Below, piece after piece: positions 52,017 to 64,000 of a DNA stretch of 64,000 bases (the stretch's first letter is position 1; each line of letters starts with the position of its first letter). The notes under the pieces are model-generated. The model saw only the letters and a list, made by a program, of their open reading frames with translations. It made no database searches and was not told the origin of the DNA. The translations under genes were made by a program, and so were the position numbers. The stretch comes from Gossypium raimondii (lineage: Eukaryota; Streptophyta; Magnoliopsida; Malvales; Malvaceae), in NCBI RefSeq assembly GCF_025698545.1, contig NC_068575.1, positions 47,687,980 to 47,751,979 of the forward strand, in the 5' to 3' direction.

Positions 52017-52410
52017 TGCTGATGGCTGTGACGGCTGCCATTGGCACGGTGGATGTGTTTGCTACATCTCATTACACCAAATCTCACCTTCACAAAACCC
52101 AAGAGAGCCACGAGGGTGATGAAGAGAAAACAGAGCAAACCGAAAATCATCTGCATGTTCATACTCCTGACAACACCAGCAGGAGTTGCTATAGGAATAG
52201 CAATAACAAATGCATACGATGAGAACAGCCCAACTGCACTGATTGTGGAAGGATTATTGAACGCGGCATTATCTGGGATCTTAATATACATGGCGTTGGT
52301 GGATCTTCTAGCAGCTGATTTCATGAATCCGAAGTTACAAAACAATGGAATACTTCACTTCTCCTTGGGGCTGGTCTTATGTCTCTCTCGGCTATTTGGG
52401 CTTAAAAAAG
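52017..52410 (+). pseudogene. Truncated ZIP transporter paralogue
   Basis: Aligns with 34340-34490 (end of TM3 and start of the His loop) and then jumps at about 52168 to 34949-35205 (exon 3, last membrane segments). One deletion of about 460 bases, falling at a shared CTC, removed the rest of the His loop, intron 1, exon 2 with the metal-site TM4/TM5, and intron 2. A 10-base deletion at about 52046 and a 16-base deletion at about 52357 break the frame further. The first three membrane segments and the start are missing. It cannot transport metals. Confidence 0.92.
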
Positions 52411-53460
52411 TTTCCAAGAAAAAAGAAGTTCCAATTAAAGGATTAGACTATATGAAAGCAAGGAATTAAGGTCTATTTATCACAAGTTTTTCTATTTTTA
52501 GTATTTTAATATTTTGTACTTTGGCAAGATTAGCTTCTTATGCGCTAACCAAATAGCAGAATCCCCAAGGAATTCTTTTATATATATATAAAACCCTTAA
52601 TTTAGTACTGCATGTCATGTAGCAAACATGTTTACTTTAAAAATTATACAAATACGATATTAGAAAAAAGAATGTTAAATGATATATTAAAGCTTAAAAG
52701 CATTTAAATTTAAAGTAGAAATATGGTTAGTTTACTTTACATGTATGTGTATGCGGGATTGAGTTTCCATGGGTGATAAACTTGAGAAAGAATAGAGATA
52801 TGTGGGAGCACGTGAAAGTATAAGTTGTATGAGGGTGGATGCTACTTTGCTAAGCCCATGTTTTGTGTCTAACATTTAGGATAATCCCCAATCTAATGCC
52901 AACCCCTTCTGTGTGTGTGTTCAGACGGAATTAAGCATTCATTCTGGTCCAGGAAGGGAAAGCAGGTCACTGTCAAGTGTCAAACCATTCATTTCCAGTC
53001 CACTTTTCATTTTTTTTTCTTTGAAAGATGTTTTAAAAAAAATTCTATTATTTTATGAATAATAATTTGAGACCATTGGCACAGGACATCTCAATTTCCG
53101 GATTGCACTAAAGCTGTAGCTATTTTATAGTTACTTTGAATTGTGAAATATCACAAAATTCGATTTCTCTTAATTTTCAATCCAATTTGATGTAACTACA
53201 GACTAGAAAATAAATCATGACGAAGGGTAGTGCTTTTTGAGACTTGTAATTGTAGCCCTTTAAGAGCATTGATGAGATTTAGTTCTGAGGATCTATGAAA
53301 TAAATAAAAAAAAGTCATTGCTTGAATATTTTAAAAGTTATTGCAATGCCACTACGAGGTAGCTTCTCATCACCTTTGCAACAAAAATATATCATCTTTT
53401 CGAGGAAGCTTGCAAATTCAATGCTTCACATGGATGATGGTTGCATTGTCTTCCAATTTT
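52411..53460 (+). repeat. Tandem unit copy 2, ZIP 3' flank
   Basis: Matches 35206-35360, 36950-37197 and 37920-38410 of copy 1 in order and orientation. It lacks the MITE at 37198-37919 and the AT-rich block 35480-36940. No gene. Confidence 0.8.
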
Positions 53461-53510
53461 GTATCAGCCATTAAATAATATATATTTTCCATTTAAACAA
53501 TATATATAAG

Positions 53511-53992
53511 GTAAATTTCTACATGTAAGGTCACTAATCTATTAATAAGATTATATTTTAGTTATTAAACTATTTAGAAGTTTTAATGTAAGTCATTGGG
53601 CTTTTAAATCGTTATTATATAGTCTTCTCTATTTCCATCGTCTACACCAATTGAAAGCTTTTATTTCCCCAGTTTTTCCACGAAATTACTTTAAACGTCA
53701 TGAATCTACAAACAAAAATCCAAACAACTTTGTTGTCCAATCGAATCAACTTGGATCTAAGGTATGTTCTTCTACTCGTTGATTAGTACTAATACACTAT
53801 ATCAATCGTCGAATCGTTGCTTAGAGCTCACTAACCGAACTTTTAAAAAGAAACCCTGTGAGTTAAATAAAAACTTCTTAATAGTTTAGTAACTAAATTA
53901 AAATTTTGAAATAGTTCAATGACCATTTTATAATTTTTTAAAGTTAAGTGACTAAAACGTAAACTTACTAATAACTTAATAGTGAAATTTAC
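53511..53992. mobile_element. Foldback MITE (~482 bp) in tandem unit copy 2
   Basis: Left GTAAATTTCTACATGTAAGG...AGTTATTAAACTATTT is mirrored by right AAATAGTTCAATGACC...AGTGAAATTTAC. It resembles the MITE in CCT intron 6 in wording (GTCACTTA.., TTTAGTCA) and is probably the same broad family. No counterpart in copy 1. Confidence 0.68.
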
Positions 53993-53999
53993 CCGATAT

Positions 54000-54672
54000 C
54001 AAACTTTTAGATTAAAAGGTTTGTTTTTCTATAATCTTAGTACCAAATAATTCCAATCTCTGAGTTTTGCTTAACCCCAACAGTTTATTCGGGACATTGA
54101 TATTTCACAACAATGGAACTAAAAATTAAATTCAGGTATTCTTACAGTCACAGTTTTAAAAGATGAGCATCCAACAAGTTTTGAGTTTTGAATTTGAATC
54201 TCTGCAATATGTTGCAAAGCATAGAAACGACATGGCAACGAAGATAATTGTCTTCTTACCGATGTTTGTTTTTTCTACATAGAATACAGTGTTCAAATTA
54301 ACACTTCAGGTTCCTTTGGTAAAAACCAAAAAAAAAAAAAACACAAACTAGAAAGTACAACTGAGAAACAGACTTGCAAGTTATGATAAAAACGCTTTTG
54401 TAACACTACCGCTTGCTTTGTCCATAGTTCACAACAACTTCGCCAAATCCATTTATTAAGACCAAATAAAAATCATCTTTTGGACTTCCCTCAGCAACTG
54501 TTGGCACAATGTCAGAAAAATGATAGATGAAACTGATTGTTACTAACGAACACTTAGAAGGGGCTTCATATCTTTGAAAGAGCACATAATTATACGAGAA
54601 CGAGTGCGACATATAAACCACCCATTACCCTTTGTCAATGCCATACACATCACAGGAAGCTGAACAATTAAT
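54000..54672 (-). other. TFIIE alpha 3' flank / probable 3' UTR
   Basis: Follows the TFIIE alpha stop codon on the minus strand. The part 54160-54392 is duplicated at 40040-40222; 54393-54672 is unique to this copy. An open stretch of 71 codons at 54406-54621 shows no known motif and is probably UTR. Confidence 0.55.
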
Positions 54673-57600
54673 TCAGCCTTCCTCCCAATCTACATCATCC
54701 TCATCATCTCCAGATTCTTCTGCTTCCACATTCAAATCATTGACCTTATAACTCTCAGTTGTATTGCCTGAAACACACCAACATCTTCATCATGATGAAC
54801 TTATAACTAGTTGGACACATTTTGTATTAAAAATAATACATGGAGCATTAGGATTGAACTTGTATCAACTTGCATATATAACTAATATCGAAAGGTAATA
54901 GGAAAATTCAAGTTGAACTATTGCAAGTTATTTCTATCATTGCTTGACACACTTTGAATGGCAATAAAACTCGTAAAAAATGCACATGGAGATGGATTAA
55001 ATGTTTCAACATTCCCCCACCAGTAGGCATAATGCATAATCCTATTGTAATATGTATCTATGGATATAGAACTGATTGGGGATAACACCGTAATAGGCAG
55101 TGAACCAACTATGAAAATAACTATCCAAGTAATTATGCACACCTTAAATAGCACAAATATGAGACTTTTGTGGCCAGAAGAAAGCAAAACTTTCTTAGAG
55201 TTAGAAAAATAATGATGTTATCGGGTCATTCTACACTTGGCATGTCACAGATATTCCCACAATACAAATCCTTTATGTTTTAGATATTGATTAGTATGAT
55301 TGTTAGCAAGCAGCAATTCTAGTGCAATCAAAATATGATGCCACCAATTAAACTGAGAATTTGCACCCACAATAAGTACTACTCCCTCATTCTTATCGGA
55401 TGTCCACTTTTATGTATTTTGTTTCTTGCTTCCCCAGTTTTAACAATAAAGTAACTCAAAAGCTGGATACTGGCTCACCCAAAATTGTATTTCAATGAAA
55501 GGCAACACAGGAGAAAGGCGAACATGCAACTTGAAACAAAAAGTACTACAGTATTTATTATAGATTAGGGTACCATATCTTGGTATGTATGTTGTTGATA
55601 TTTAAGAATTGGATTTAATTAAAAATGTTAGAGAACAATAAACACTGAAGTTTAAATAAATAGTAGATTAGGTTTCCACTCTATACATATGATACTCTGA
55701 TTTGTATATAAAATATGAGAATAGGTATATGAAAATATGAATTACAATGGAACACAGGAAAAGGGAATTAAATTACATTGATGGCTTGTAAAACTTTGGA
55801 AATGGCTGAATGTATTCTATATTCGGCACAGTAAGTTCTCTGGCAAGGTTTTAATATCTTTTTGCATGTTAAATATTCTTTTAAATGTTTCATAAGAACG
55901 GATAAGCATGACTACAAGTTTAAATAATTTGAACAATTAATTCTGAACAGTTTTCGTAGTCATCAAAGAGAAACCAAGTTATATTCCGAATACAAAAGAA
56001 AAAGTGGCACTTACCAGCAACAGGAGCTTCTTCCCAATCAATATCATCTTCTCCCTCATTGTCATCACGTTTAGCTTTCATACCAACTTGACGATTGGAA
56101 GAGTCAGAAAGACCAGTGGCTAGAGGAATGTCTGATAATTCTTGTTGTTTCTTAGCAGCTTCTTCTAGTTCTTGTTGTTTCTTATACAAAGCAGCATAAT
56201 AAGCTTTAAGATACTCGTCCTGTAATACAACAGGAAAGAAATTCTTGTAAGTTAAACTGGATGGGATGGACAGAAAGAAGGAAAGAATAATAATACATCT
56301 CATTATACATACCTGTATCTTCTTCTTATCGTCATTTTCAACAGTGGACTTTTTGTCATCTGAAAATTCTGGTTGTGCTGAGCTGCCATCTGGCTTTGAC
56401 TCTTGCTTGACCTCTCCACGTTGTTCCTTCGTCAGGTTCATACCTTGCTTTATCATCCAAGGTGGCAAAACTTTCAGGGATGTGCTAGCACTTTCAGACT
56501 TGACATCTTCCTTGCCATCAAGACCAGAAAAGGCAACTTCAACCTGCCAGGCAAGCCCAAAAAGCTTTAAAAACAATCGTTGATGGTAAAATATCCAACA
56601 TTTGAAATTAAGAAATGCATGGCGAACACTGTAGAGGAGAATCTCCAGTAGAAGTAAAAAGAATATAAAATCCACACTTCAAGAAACAATACTAACCGCT
56701 GAGCATTAAAAATAAACGGATTGTTTGGTTTAAGAACAATGATTTATGACAGTAATAAAACTCAACTGACTATTCAGTATAGCGGTGGTCTAAGTGGAAA
56801 TCTGTTTCAGCATAAATGGTTGGTTATATAAGCAGCAAGGGCTTACTAGCTTTCATAAAGGCACCAGGTGCAATAGTTAAGTTAGAATGTTGCATGAAAA
56901 TTCATGAATATTTCATTTAAGATTTTGGGAAATTTTGAACCTCCAAGAATTGTGGATGCATGACTGCAAATACCCATTCAAATGAAAAGAGATCCAGGAA
57001 ATTAAACTACAATAATTCAGGCTGAAGAAATATGCCCAAGTCTAGCATCAATATTCCATGACTATTAGTAACAGGGACTTAAGTGGCAGTGTCAAAATCG
57101 TGTTTTCAGTCATGCTGCTGTTATCGTGACTGCGGACGTAATAGATATTATTGCTGTCATTACCCTCATTGCAGTCGTGATTTTTTTTTTCAAATTTGTA
57201 CAATTTCTTATAAAACATAAAAATAGTTCTAAGCATGAAACTTTATTGTTAATTATTTTTAAAGTGCTTATAACATTCTATAGTCTTTTATTTATATGTT
57301 AAAAATATTCACAAACAAATCAAGAAAATAAGAAACGAAGCTATTTAACTAAACATAGATAAGATTAGAAGAAATGTAGATGTAGTTTCAAGCCAGGATG
57401 ATCAAAGACTCTTATTGTTAAACAAGAGGGAAGTTGGAAATGTAGAGAGAGGAGAAAAATCAGAGGTTTGTTACGATCTGTCTCATTTGTGCAGTTCCTT
57501 TATCTTTTCTTAACTTTTTTCCTTTCCTTTGTTGTGCAGATATAGTCACTAGCCTGCTCTTCCTTTCTCACCTCGTCTCATCCCAATCTCATTGTTCAAG

Positions 57601-60600
57601 AGAAGAGTTCTTTCTAAAAGTAACAAGATAGCGGGAATAACGGCTGTTAAAGCCGCAATTTTCCGTTAGACTGCTTTTCGCGGCCGTGATTGTCTGTTTT
57701 TGCTGTGAAAATATTCACACCGCTATTTGAGCTTTTATCGGTGGCAGATGGTGCCGCCACCTAAAAATAGCAACCACTATTCTATGATGCCATCACTACT
57801 TGAAACCCACCTCATTACAACAAAGAACAGAGAGAAATACAGTTTAAGTAAACTCTTACCTTTGTCTCCCCAAGAAATGGCATAGGTGTGCCACCATAAC
57901 CCTGAGAATTTTTGGAAGGATCATTAGAACCAGAATCACCATTTACAGCACGCCCAGCAGCACTTGCTCGAGCTTCCCATGCTTGGAGACTTCCAAATTC
58001 TGGAATAGGCATATCTTTTACTCTGTTGAGTTGTTCCATTAATGGCTTAAGCTGTACCTGCAGTCATTTCATTGTGTCAAATGTCAATTTCAAAAAATGG
58101 CATGCAAAATGTACAGAATGGAAAGAATGAAGTAAAAAAGGCTTGGATATTTCTATAAACATATACCGCAAAACAAATATATAGGGAAATAAGTTAAAAC
58201 GAAATGGAGTTTGAAGGACTGATATGATGATAAAAATTGGCTATCACAGCTATTTGCAAGTAAATTTTGGTACAGTGAAAGAGATCAACAATCTCAGGAC
58301 AGGACAGTTGTGCAAGCCCATCTCCCTCATCCCCCCAGGAGGTAGTCAATATCCACATCAAGATTTTATCTATATTTAATTTTTTTCACGGTTTAAGCTT
58401 AACTGTCTCTAGCTGTTTGATAGTAAGATCAACATTGACAGAAAGAAATGAAGTGCATGCTAGCACTGAACTGAGGCTTATGGAATGACATTTAACACAG
58501 TAATCTTCAAACTACTTTTTTCTAAAGTCATAAATGTTTAGTTTCAGGTTAGGTAGTCACTCTTGTCTTCAAAATGCATAGGTGCCAGTGCTCTAGCCGT
58601 CTTTCAAACAGAAACAAGAAGAAAATCACATTTGCGACTTCATTCAGCTTTGAAAGTAATGCCTTTCAGGTCTACCAACTCCCATTGGGACTTCTAACGC
58701 TAGGTCATGAGCTCCCCCAATAGACTAGCAGTCTAACCTCTCCAAAAGTGTGCAACATTAGAAAGGGGAGAAGGTTGCATTCCTTAATTCATATCTTTCC
58801 AACAGGGCTTTATCTGGTGTGTTTGAACTTCTATCAGTACAAAGGGGTTGAGGATAGTTCTAGTTCTAGTGACTAGGATAGGGCAATTTGAAAACCTCCT
58901 TCAGGATTTTTCTCTCTACAACTCGTATGGTTCAAGATGCTATTAATAAGAGATTGAAAAAGTAACTTGTTGCATGAAGGGAATAACAATCTAGGAGCCA
59001 ATGAGCGATGCCGTCAGAAGTTAATGAAGTGCTTGAAAACACGAAGTTAGAGAAAAATATCATTTGATGATGTACAAACAATGAGTTTAAATATCACCCG
59101 ATCAGCTGAGAATGAGAATCAGAATGATGTAAGACAGTGAAGGTATGTTATCCAGAAAGTGATACTTGCAGGAGCAGTAGTACATCACCATTGTTCCAAA
59201 TGCTAGGTAGCGTAGAAGCAGGCAATTAAAACTTGATAAGATGCTTTTGCAGGAAACATCTTCTGAAGTTTATCACAGAGGAAAGGATTTTGTTTGGAAG
59301 ATATTTGGAGTGGAAAATGTAGGGGGAGGATTGAAGTGAAAGGTGAATTCACTGCTTTATTCAGGTGGAAGATATGGAAACTTCAAAGTTCTGCTCTTTA
59401 GTTAGTGTCTATTAAGGTACGGCAATGATCAACTATTTCTTTATATCAAATATAAAATCAAGAATATTACATAAACATCATTAAGAAGTGCAGACATAAA
59501 GTTTTCCGACTACATAGTGGAGCACCAGACGACAAACATTAAGTTTAAATCATTAGCACAAAGGGAATAAGCATTTCAGTTGACAAAGTCCAAACCATGT
59601 AAAGCCACAATCACAGGTCAACCAGACAATTTGCTATTGAATTATGCTCATATGCAAATCAATTGGGCGTAAAGGAAGTGATAAAATACAAAACTTAGAT
59701 AGCATAAACACGATGAAAAAAAGAATCAACAAAGTTTTAATAGGAAACTAGAATCATTTGCTTTGCATACAAAGCAAAACTTGACGCTTGCAGCCTTTGT
59801 TCCACCACTTTGAGCAACTAGCTTTCAAGGAAATACAAAAGCTATGCTTCTAGATTTATGTTCACTTACTAGCTCAAAGCTTTAGTAGCTTTAAAAATGC
59901 ATTAAAAAAATGGGGGCCTAAATGATCACTGTCATCTGATGTCGCAGAATCAACCAGTAAAAAATAGAACAGAACATTTCATGATAGGCAAAGCAAACTT
60001 CAAGACACAGAAACTGTTCCTCTATCCCCCAGCAAATTGATAAAATAACGTGTTTCCTATACTATATAGACATAACAGCCTATCATCTTTATGGGCTTCA
60101 TTGAGAAGAATTATTATTTTGATAACTATGTTTCTTTTTTCCTTTTAAGAAGAATTCAAGAAAAACACATCCCTTCATAATCAGAAGCCAAGGGCAAGGT
60201 ACTAAGCCGAATTAGAATGGACCTCACTGATTTGCCCAATGTTAATATTTCAACCTCTAATCAAGTCCCAATGACATCCAAAGAATTTAGGGCTGGTAAA
60301 AATGGATCTTACTTAAATTACATCCTTTTTATAATATGTCTTGAAAAATGTTGTAAACATACTATACTATTTTGTTAATATATGATAAAAGCGATTAAAT
60401 TTCTAATTTCAATAGATTCACATTCTAGATCAAGCACAAATGAATATGCTTAATAAGGCAATAAATAGGAACTTTAAAGAGAAAAATTACCTCCATTTTC
60501 TGAAGCATGTCCTTCAACTTTTCACGCCGTCGTCGTCGTGCATTGTCATCTCCATCTCCTACATCTTGCACGGCTAACTTGTCACTCTCTGCCACCAATT

Positions 60601-62850
60601 CTCCATTACATCTTTCACAGTGAAAATATTCATCCTCCAAAGAAACTAATCTCAATGCATCCAAAGCATTGTATCTGAAAAAAAAATGGTAACAGGAGGC
60701 CTTCAATTTTTCATTGCTACTAATTCACTAGACAAATATACTTTTCAAACAACCCAAGGAAAGAAAAAAGAGGAGGAGGACAAAAGAGAGAAGCAATGGC
60801 AGAAACCTTTTCCCACAGCCAGGGCAGACATACTCCTGAACAGTATTCTTGTCCTCAAGTTCATCCTTTATTTTTTTCTTCATACGATGCATCCTATACC
60901 TAACAACATCATATATCTAAAAAAACACATTGCTTAGTCAGAATCAGCTCTGGACATAATAAAACGGATTGAAAAAAAGGCAAAAGAGATTTTATGAAGG
61001 CAGTCATAACCATATGGCATAGGCATATAGTTTTTGTTTTGTATTGGTACGTACCAATACCAGTGTGTTTTGGCTACCTTTTATCTGTACTTTTAAATAC
61101 TTTTCACATATATATAGCTCATTATTTAATGCTCTAATTAAACATGAAAATACACTTCCACCTCATACATCTGTGCAGAGAAATTCAAATATAAAATTTT
61201 AAAATCATAAACATTTAGTATGCAAAAATTCTAAACATAAAATAAATATAAAAAGAAGGTAAATCGTTACTAATCAAATTCAATAGCATGATTTAATGAA
61301 CATAATTTATTTCTGAATGAACATATTTTCTAGTATGGGGTTATACGGCTGGAACAGACTGATACAGAGCAGTAAAGACTTGTCCAAAAAACTAAAAGAG
61401 TACATTGCTGGTAAAATAGCAAACTTTTTCCAAATCAGGTCAGTACTGACCGAAACCACCGATGCCAGTTAAGTACACCATATGAATAGCTCTAGGGCTT
61501 GCGCCTTTTCTATCTAGTCCATTATTAACAAATCAATCTATGCATATTAGAATTGGAGAAATAAAGAATGGAATAAATAAAAGTAGTAACCTGTGCATAA
61601 TCTAGACAACAATAAGAGTGAGTGTGCAGTTTAATCTTCTCCTCTCCCTCTTTCCCACCCGTTTGAGTATCAGCCGTCGCAGCAACTGCAGCACTATAAA
61701 TCTTTGCCCCTTTAGCCGTCTGTGACCAAATCGAACATAAGTATGCAAGCAAAAACAAAAAGGTTCAATAATCACAACCAAAAACTGTTCCAACAATTAA
61801 TGAAACATATAAAATGCAACTGGAAACCAGACTTTTTGGTCACTAACACCATCACTATGCCTCAATTCTATGTGAAAATAAGAAACAATTGAAGACAGAA
61901 AACAAAGGAAAAGAAAGAGAGCTTCAATAATGCACAGTAATTGTTCTAGATTAACAGAGAATAGAGAATTGTAGTATTTGTTCTAAATTAATAGAGAATA
62001 GGAAAACAATGATTAACTAACAGATACAGAAGGAATAATTACTGACAAAACCACAAATAGTGACAACTAAAAAAACATTATTCCAAAGGAAGAGAAAAGA
62101 AAAGGAGCTATAGCAGTCTGACCTCTCTTCTATGATCACGGGTGACTAATTTTTCTTCCTCAAATAGCCGTAAAATCCTCCGAAGTTGCTTTGAATGGAG
62201 TTTCAACTCCTTTGCCAAATCTTCTTCCCTAACCCATTGTCTCCTGGAAATGAAAGCAAGCAAAAAAGAGAATGTGCCTCAGAAATTGTAAGCCTGAAGC
62301 CAGCATGATTATTGCATGCAACCAGAACATATTTGCAAGCAGGCATAGTAAGTTCTTGGAAATAAACATATTTGCCATCCATATTGAAAGACGTCTTATT
62401 GAAGTGGGAAAAAACCACTTGCCAAAGTAGTCAACTCAGTTTCAACATATTATACCAATTACAAAATAGCTCCAATACTAAAATTCAATGCTACCTTCCC
62501 ATTTCTCCAGCAAACAAAACCAGTTCTCTTTTACATGCTATCAAATGCAAAACAATTTTTAATTCTTCCATGAATAAAGGATAAAGAATCAGTACCTTGT
62601 AAGAGCATCAAGAACTACAACAGCAATCCCTCTATTATCCCCTCGACCCGTCTTTGGTTGATTATCTCCTTTTGTTGTCACGTCATCATAAAACGCCCGA
62701 GCAGCAAGTTTAACCAACCTGATTTCCCAATTACGATATCAATAAATAATTACATAGGCAAAATTTACAAAACCCAGTTTGGAGAAAGCCTCTATGGCCC
62801 TGATTTAAAGTAAAAGAAAAGGCAAACCTGTTAAATGGCTCGATGCTCAT
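54673..62850 (-). CDS. TFIIE-alpha: Transcription initiation factor TFIIE subunit alpha, 10 exons, 472 codons
   Basis: Large subunit of TFIIE, which bridges RNA polymerase II and TFIIH in the nucleus and supports promoter opening. Exons (minus): 62850-62828, 62718-62596, 62243-62123, 61719-61591, 60916-60807, 60674-60491, 58057-57860, 56543-56313, 56219-56015, 54767-54673; all GT-AG, phases agree, stop TGA at 54675-54673. Visible: the N-terminal TFE/IIE-alpha winged helix (residues about 1-95, with ELKLHSKQLRRILRLFEEE), a zinc ribbon (Cys 163, 166, 188, 191; CPGC and CERC), an Arg-rich patch (NARRRRREKL), a Gln/Glu/Lys coiled stretch (about 385-405) and an acidic tail with two DWEE motifs. 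The first coding exon is only 23 bases. Length fits plant homologues. It sits tail-to-tail with the ZIP pseudogene. Confidence 0.94.
57040..57800. repeat. Possible inserted element in TFIIE alpha intron 7
   Basis: GC-richer islands with CG dinucleotides (57105-57180 and 57630-57770) flank an AT-rich centre inside the intron. They contain GACTGCGGACG / GCAGTCGTGATT and CGGCCGTGATTG words in partly inverted arrangement. This suggests an old MITE; termini are not resolved. Confidence 0.35.
58058..60490 (-). other. TFIIE alpha intron 6 (2.4 kb), nothing recognised inside
   Basis: The largest intron of the gene. No open frame with a motif and no clear element ends were seen. It is less AT-rich than the intergenic DNA. 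Confidence 0.6.
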
Positions 62851-63330
62851 ATTGTTAAGTGATTGGTGTTAAACAACTTCCTCGTAATTTTAACCAAACT
62901 AATTTGCGTCACATAATATGCTTCCGCAAGAAGAACTGCATCATCACATAATTAAAGTAAAAAAAAATTATTGGTTTCCAGATCTAGAGTGATGGAGTTA
63001 GAAAGAAAGGATGGGGCTGGTAGTAAATAAAGCACGGTCGAGGGAGAAGCAGTGGAGCAGGATTTGGTGAAAACCCAGATTGCGATTTTTGTGAAGACAA
63101 ACAGAGTACAAGCAATGAGTTCATAGTATCAAAGATTGGAGAACTACCTGTTGAAAAGATGATTGAGGCAAAAATTGACAGAAAGAGGTCAGCCAAAGAG
63201 TAAAGAAAACAGCGTTCAGCAAGTAAGCGTAGCGGAGCTTTTCTTGGAGAACCAAACGATATGTGCGCGATGATGTGCCTGCAAAGAAGGAGAAGGCGTG
63301 TCTGCGCTAGTTTGAACCATAAGGATTACA
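62851..63330 (-). promoter_or_regulatory. Probable 5' UTR and promoter of TFIIE alpha
   Basis: Upstream (minus strand) of the ATG at 62850. The stretch 63180-63300 is less AT-rich than what follows, and a sharp change to AT-rich transposon-like DNA occurs after about 63340. A 5' UTR intron is possible but no start site can be fixed. Confidence 0.35.
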
Positions 63331-63359
63331 TATCTAGTATCCTTTTTCCATAAATTATG

Positions 63360-64000
63360 TTTGGTTCATACTTAATACAATGGGATAATATAATTTTTGG
63401 ACCCTAAACTTGGTAATTAGATTCATTTTGGTATCTTTATTCTCTCCTTTTTTTTCCTTTGATATCTAAATTTGGTAACTAAATCTATTTTTGTCCCTAA
63501 ACTTGAAAAAGTAGAAAAGTTTGATGACTTGGCACTTTAAGATTGTGCCTCATCTTCACTTGAGAAATAAAAAATTATATAAAATCTGAGGTGATAACGT
63601 GATAAATATTAAAGTATCACATACAGTATTTTGATAACCGATCAGACCACTGGTTTTGGATTCAATCGATTTGATCGATTCAACTACTAGACCAAATATA
63701 TTAAATAAATAATTAAAAATAAATTCTTTTATTAAACCGATTCAACCTGTTTAACAAATGATTTTTATCCCAGTTTCGAGTAGTTTTCTAATTCAATTGG
63801 TTCAACTTCAACCCCTTTGTTCGGACCAATATATATATCGGTTCTCGATCCAATTAGCACGACTAACCAATCCATTCTTATTTCAAGAACATTGGTTACA
63901 TAATCAAATATTAACATAATCTTAGGGACCAAAATAGACTTAATTGCCGAATTTAAGTATCAAAGTAAACTAAACAGAAAATAGAAATACTAAAATAGAC
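63360..64000. repeat. Probable foldback element, cut by the window edge
   Basis: Left text (TTTTGGACCCTAAACTTGGTAATTAG, CATTTTGGTATC) is mirrored near the right edge (CTTAGGGACCAAAATAGACTTAATT, AAGTATCAAAGT). The centre has repeated GATTCAATCGATTTGATCGATTCAACT-like words. No gene. The right end is not in the window. Confidence 0.45.

Noticed and set aside
54406..54621. A 71-codon minus-strand frame after TFIIE alpha
   Set aside because: No motif was recognised; it lies within the probable 3' UTR and is not preceded by a promoter-like region.

Overview
The window is nuclear DNA of a flowering plant. Genes are sparse and split by GT-AG introns, the spacers are very AT-rich, and most of the 64 kb is nested transposon debris (Copia, Gypsy, LINE L1, MULE, hAT, probable CACTA, foldback MITEs). 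From memory the repeat families and gene set suggest a core eudicot, perhaps a Malvaceae such as cotton. That lineage guess rests on resemblance only and was not tested.

Three genes look intact. (1) Choline-phosphate cytidylyltransferase (+, 10332-14427, 8 exons, 344 codons), the rate-controlling enzyme of phosphatidylcholine synthesis; its exon 7 carries an in-frame 42-bp tandem duplication. (2) A ZIP-family metal transporter (+, 33969-35205, 3 exons, 356 codons). (3) The TFIIE alpha subunit of RNA polymerase II initiation (-, 54673-62850, 10 exons, 472 codons). All exon joins were checked by phase.

Layout. 1-1734: 5' part of a decayed Copia element (-). 1740-9310: a LINE ORF1 relic (-) split by a complete 6.75-kb MULE (2090-8836) with long terminal inverted repeats and a perfect 9-bp target duplication; the MULE carries a broken mudrA transposase and, convergent to it, a broken plant-mobile-domain gene. 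10.1-14.5 kb: the cytidylyltransferase gene. 14.5-33.9 kb: Copia, LINE and Gypsy relics, a probable solo LTR and foldback elements. 33.9-40.4 kb: the ZIP gene and its 3' flank. 40.5-52.0 kb: inserted mobile DNA, including a cluster of minus-strand fragments of unrelated host genes (RPL37, RNase H, GAUT, with a PP2C exon nearby), a CACTA end and an hAT relic. 52.0-64.0 kb: a broken ZIP copy, its flank, and TFIIE alpha.

The main structural result is that 33.0-40.4 kb and 40.9-55.0 kb are two diverged copies of one tandem unit (ZIP followed tail-to-tail by the TFIIE alpha 3' end). Copy 1 kept ZIP and only a scrap of TFIIE alpha. Copy 2 kept TFIIE alpha and a gutted ZIP. The second result is the multi-gene fragment cluster at 41.3-45.9 kb, which may be a Pack-type transposon.
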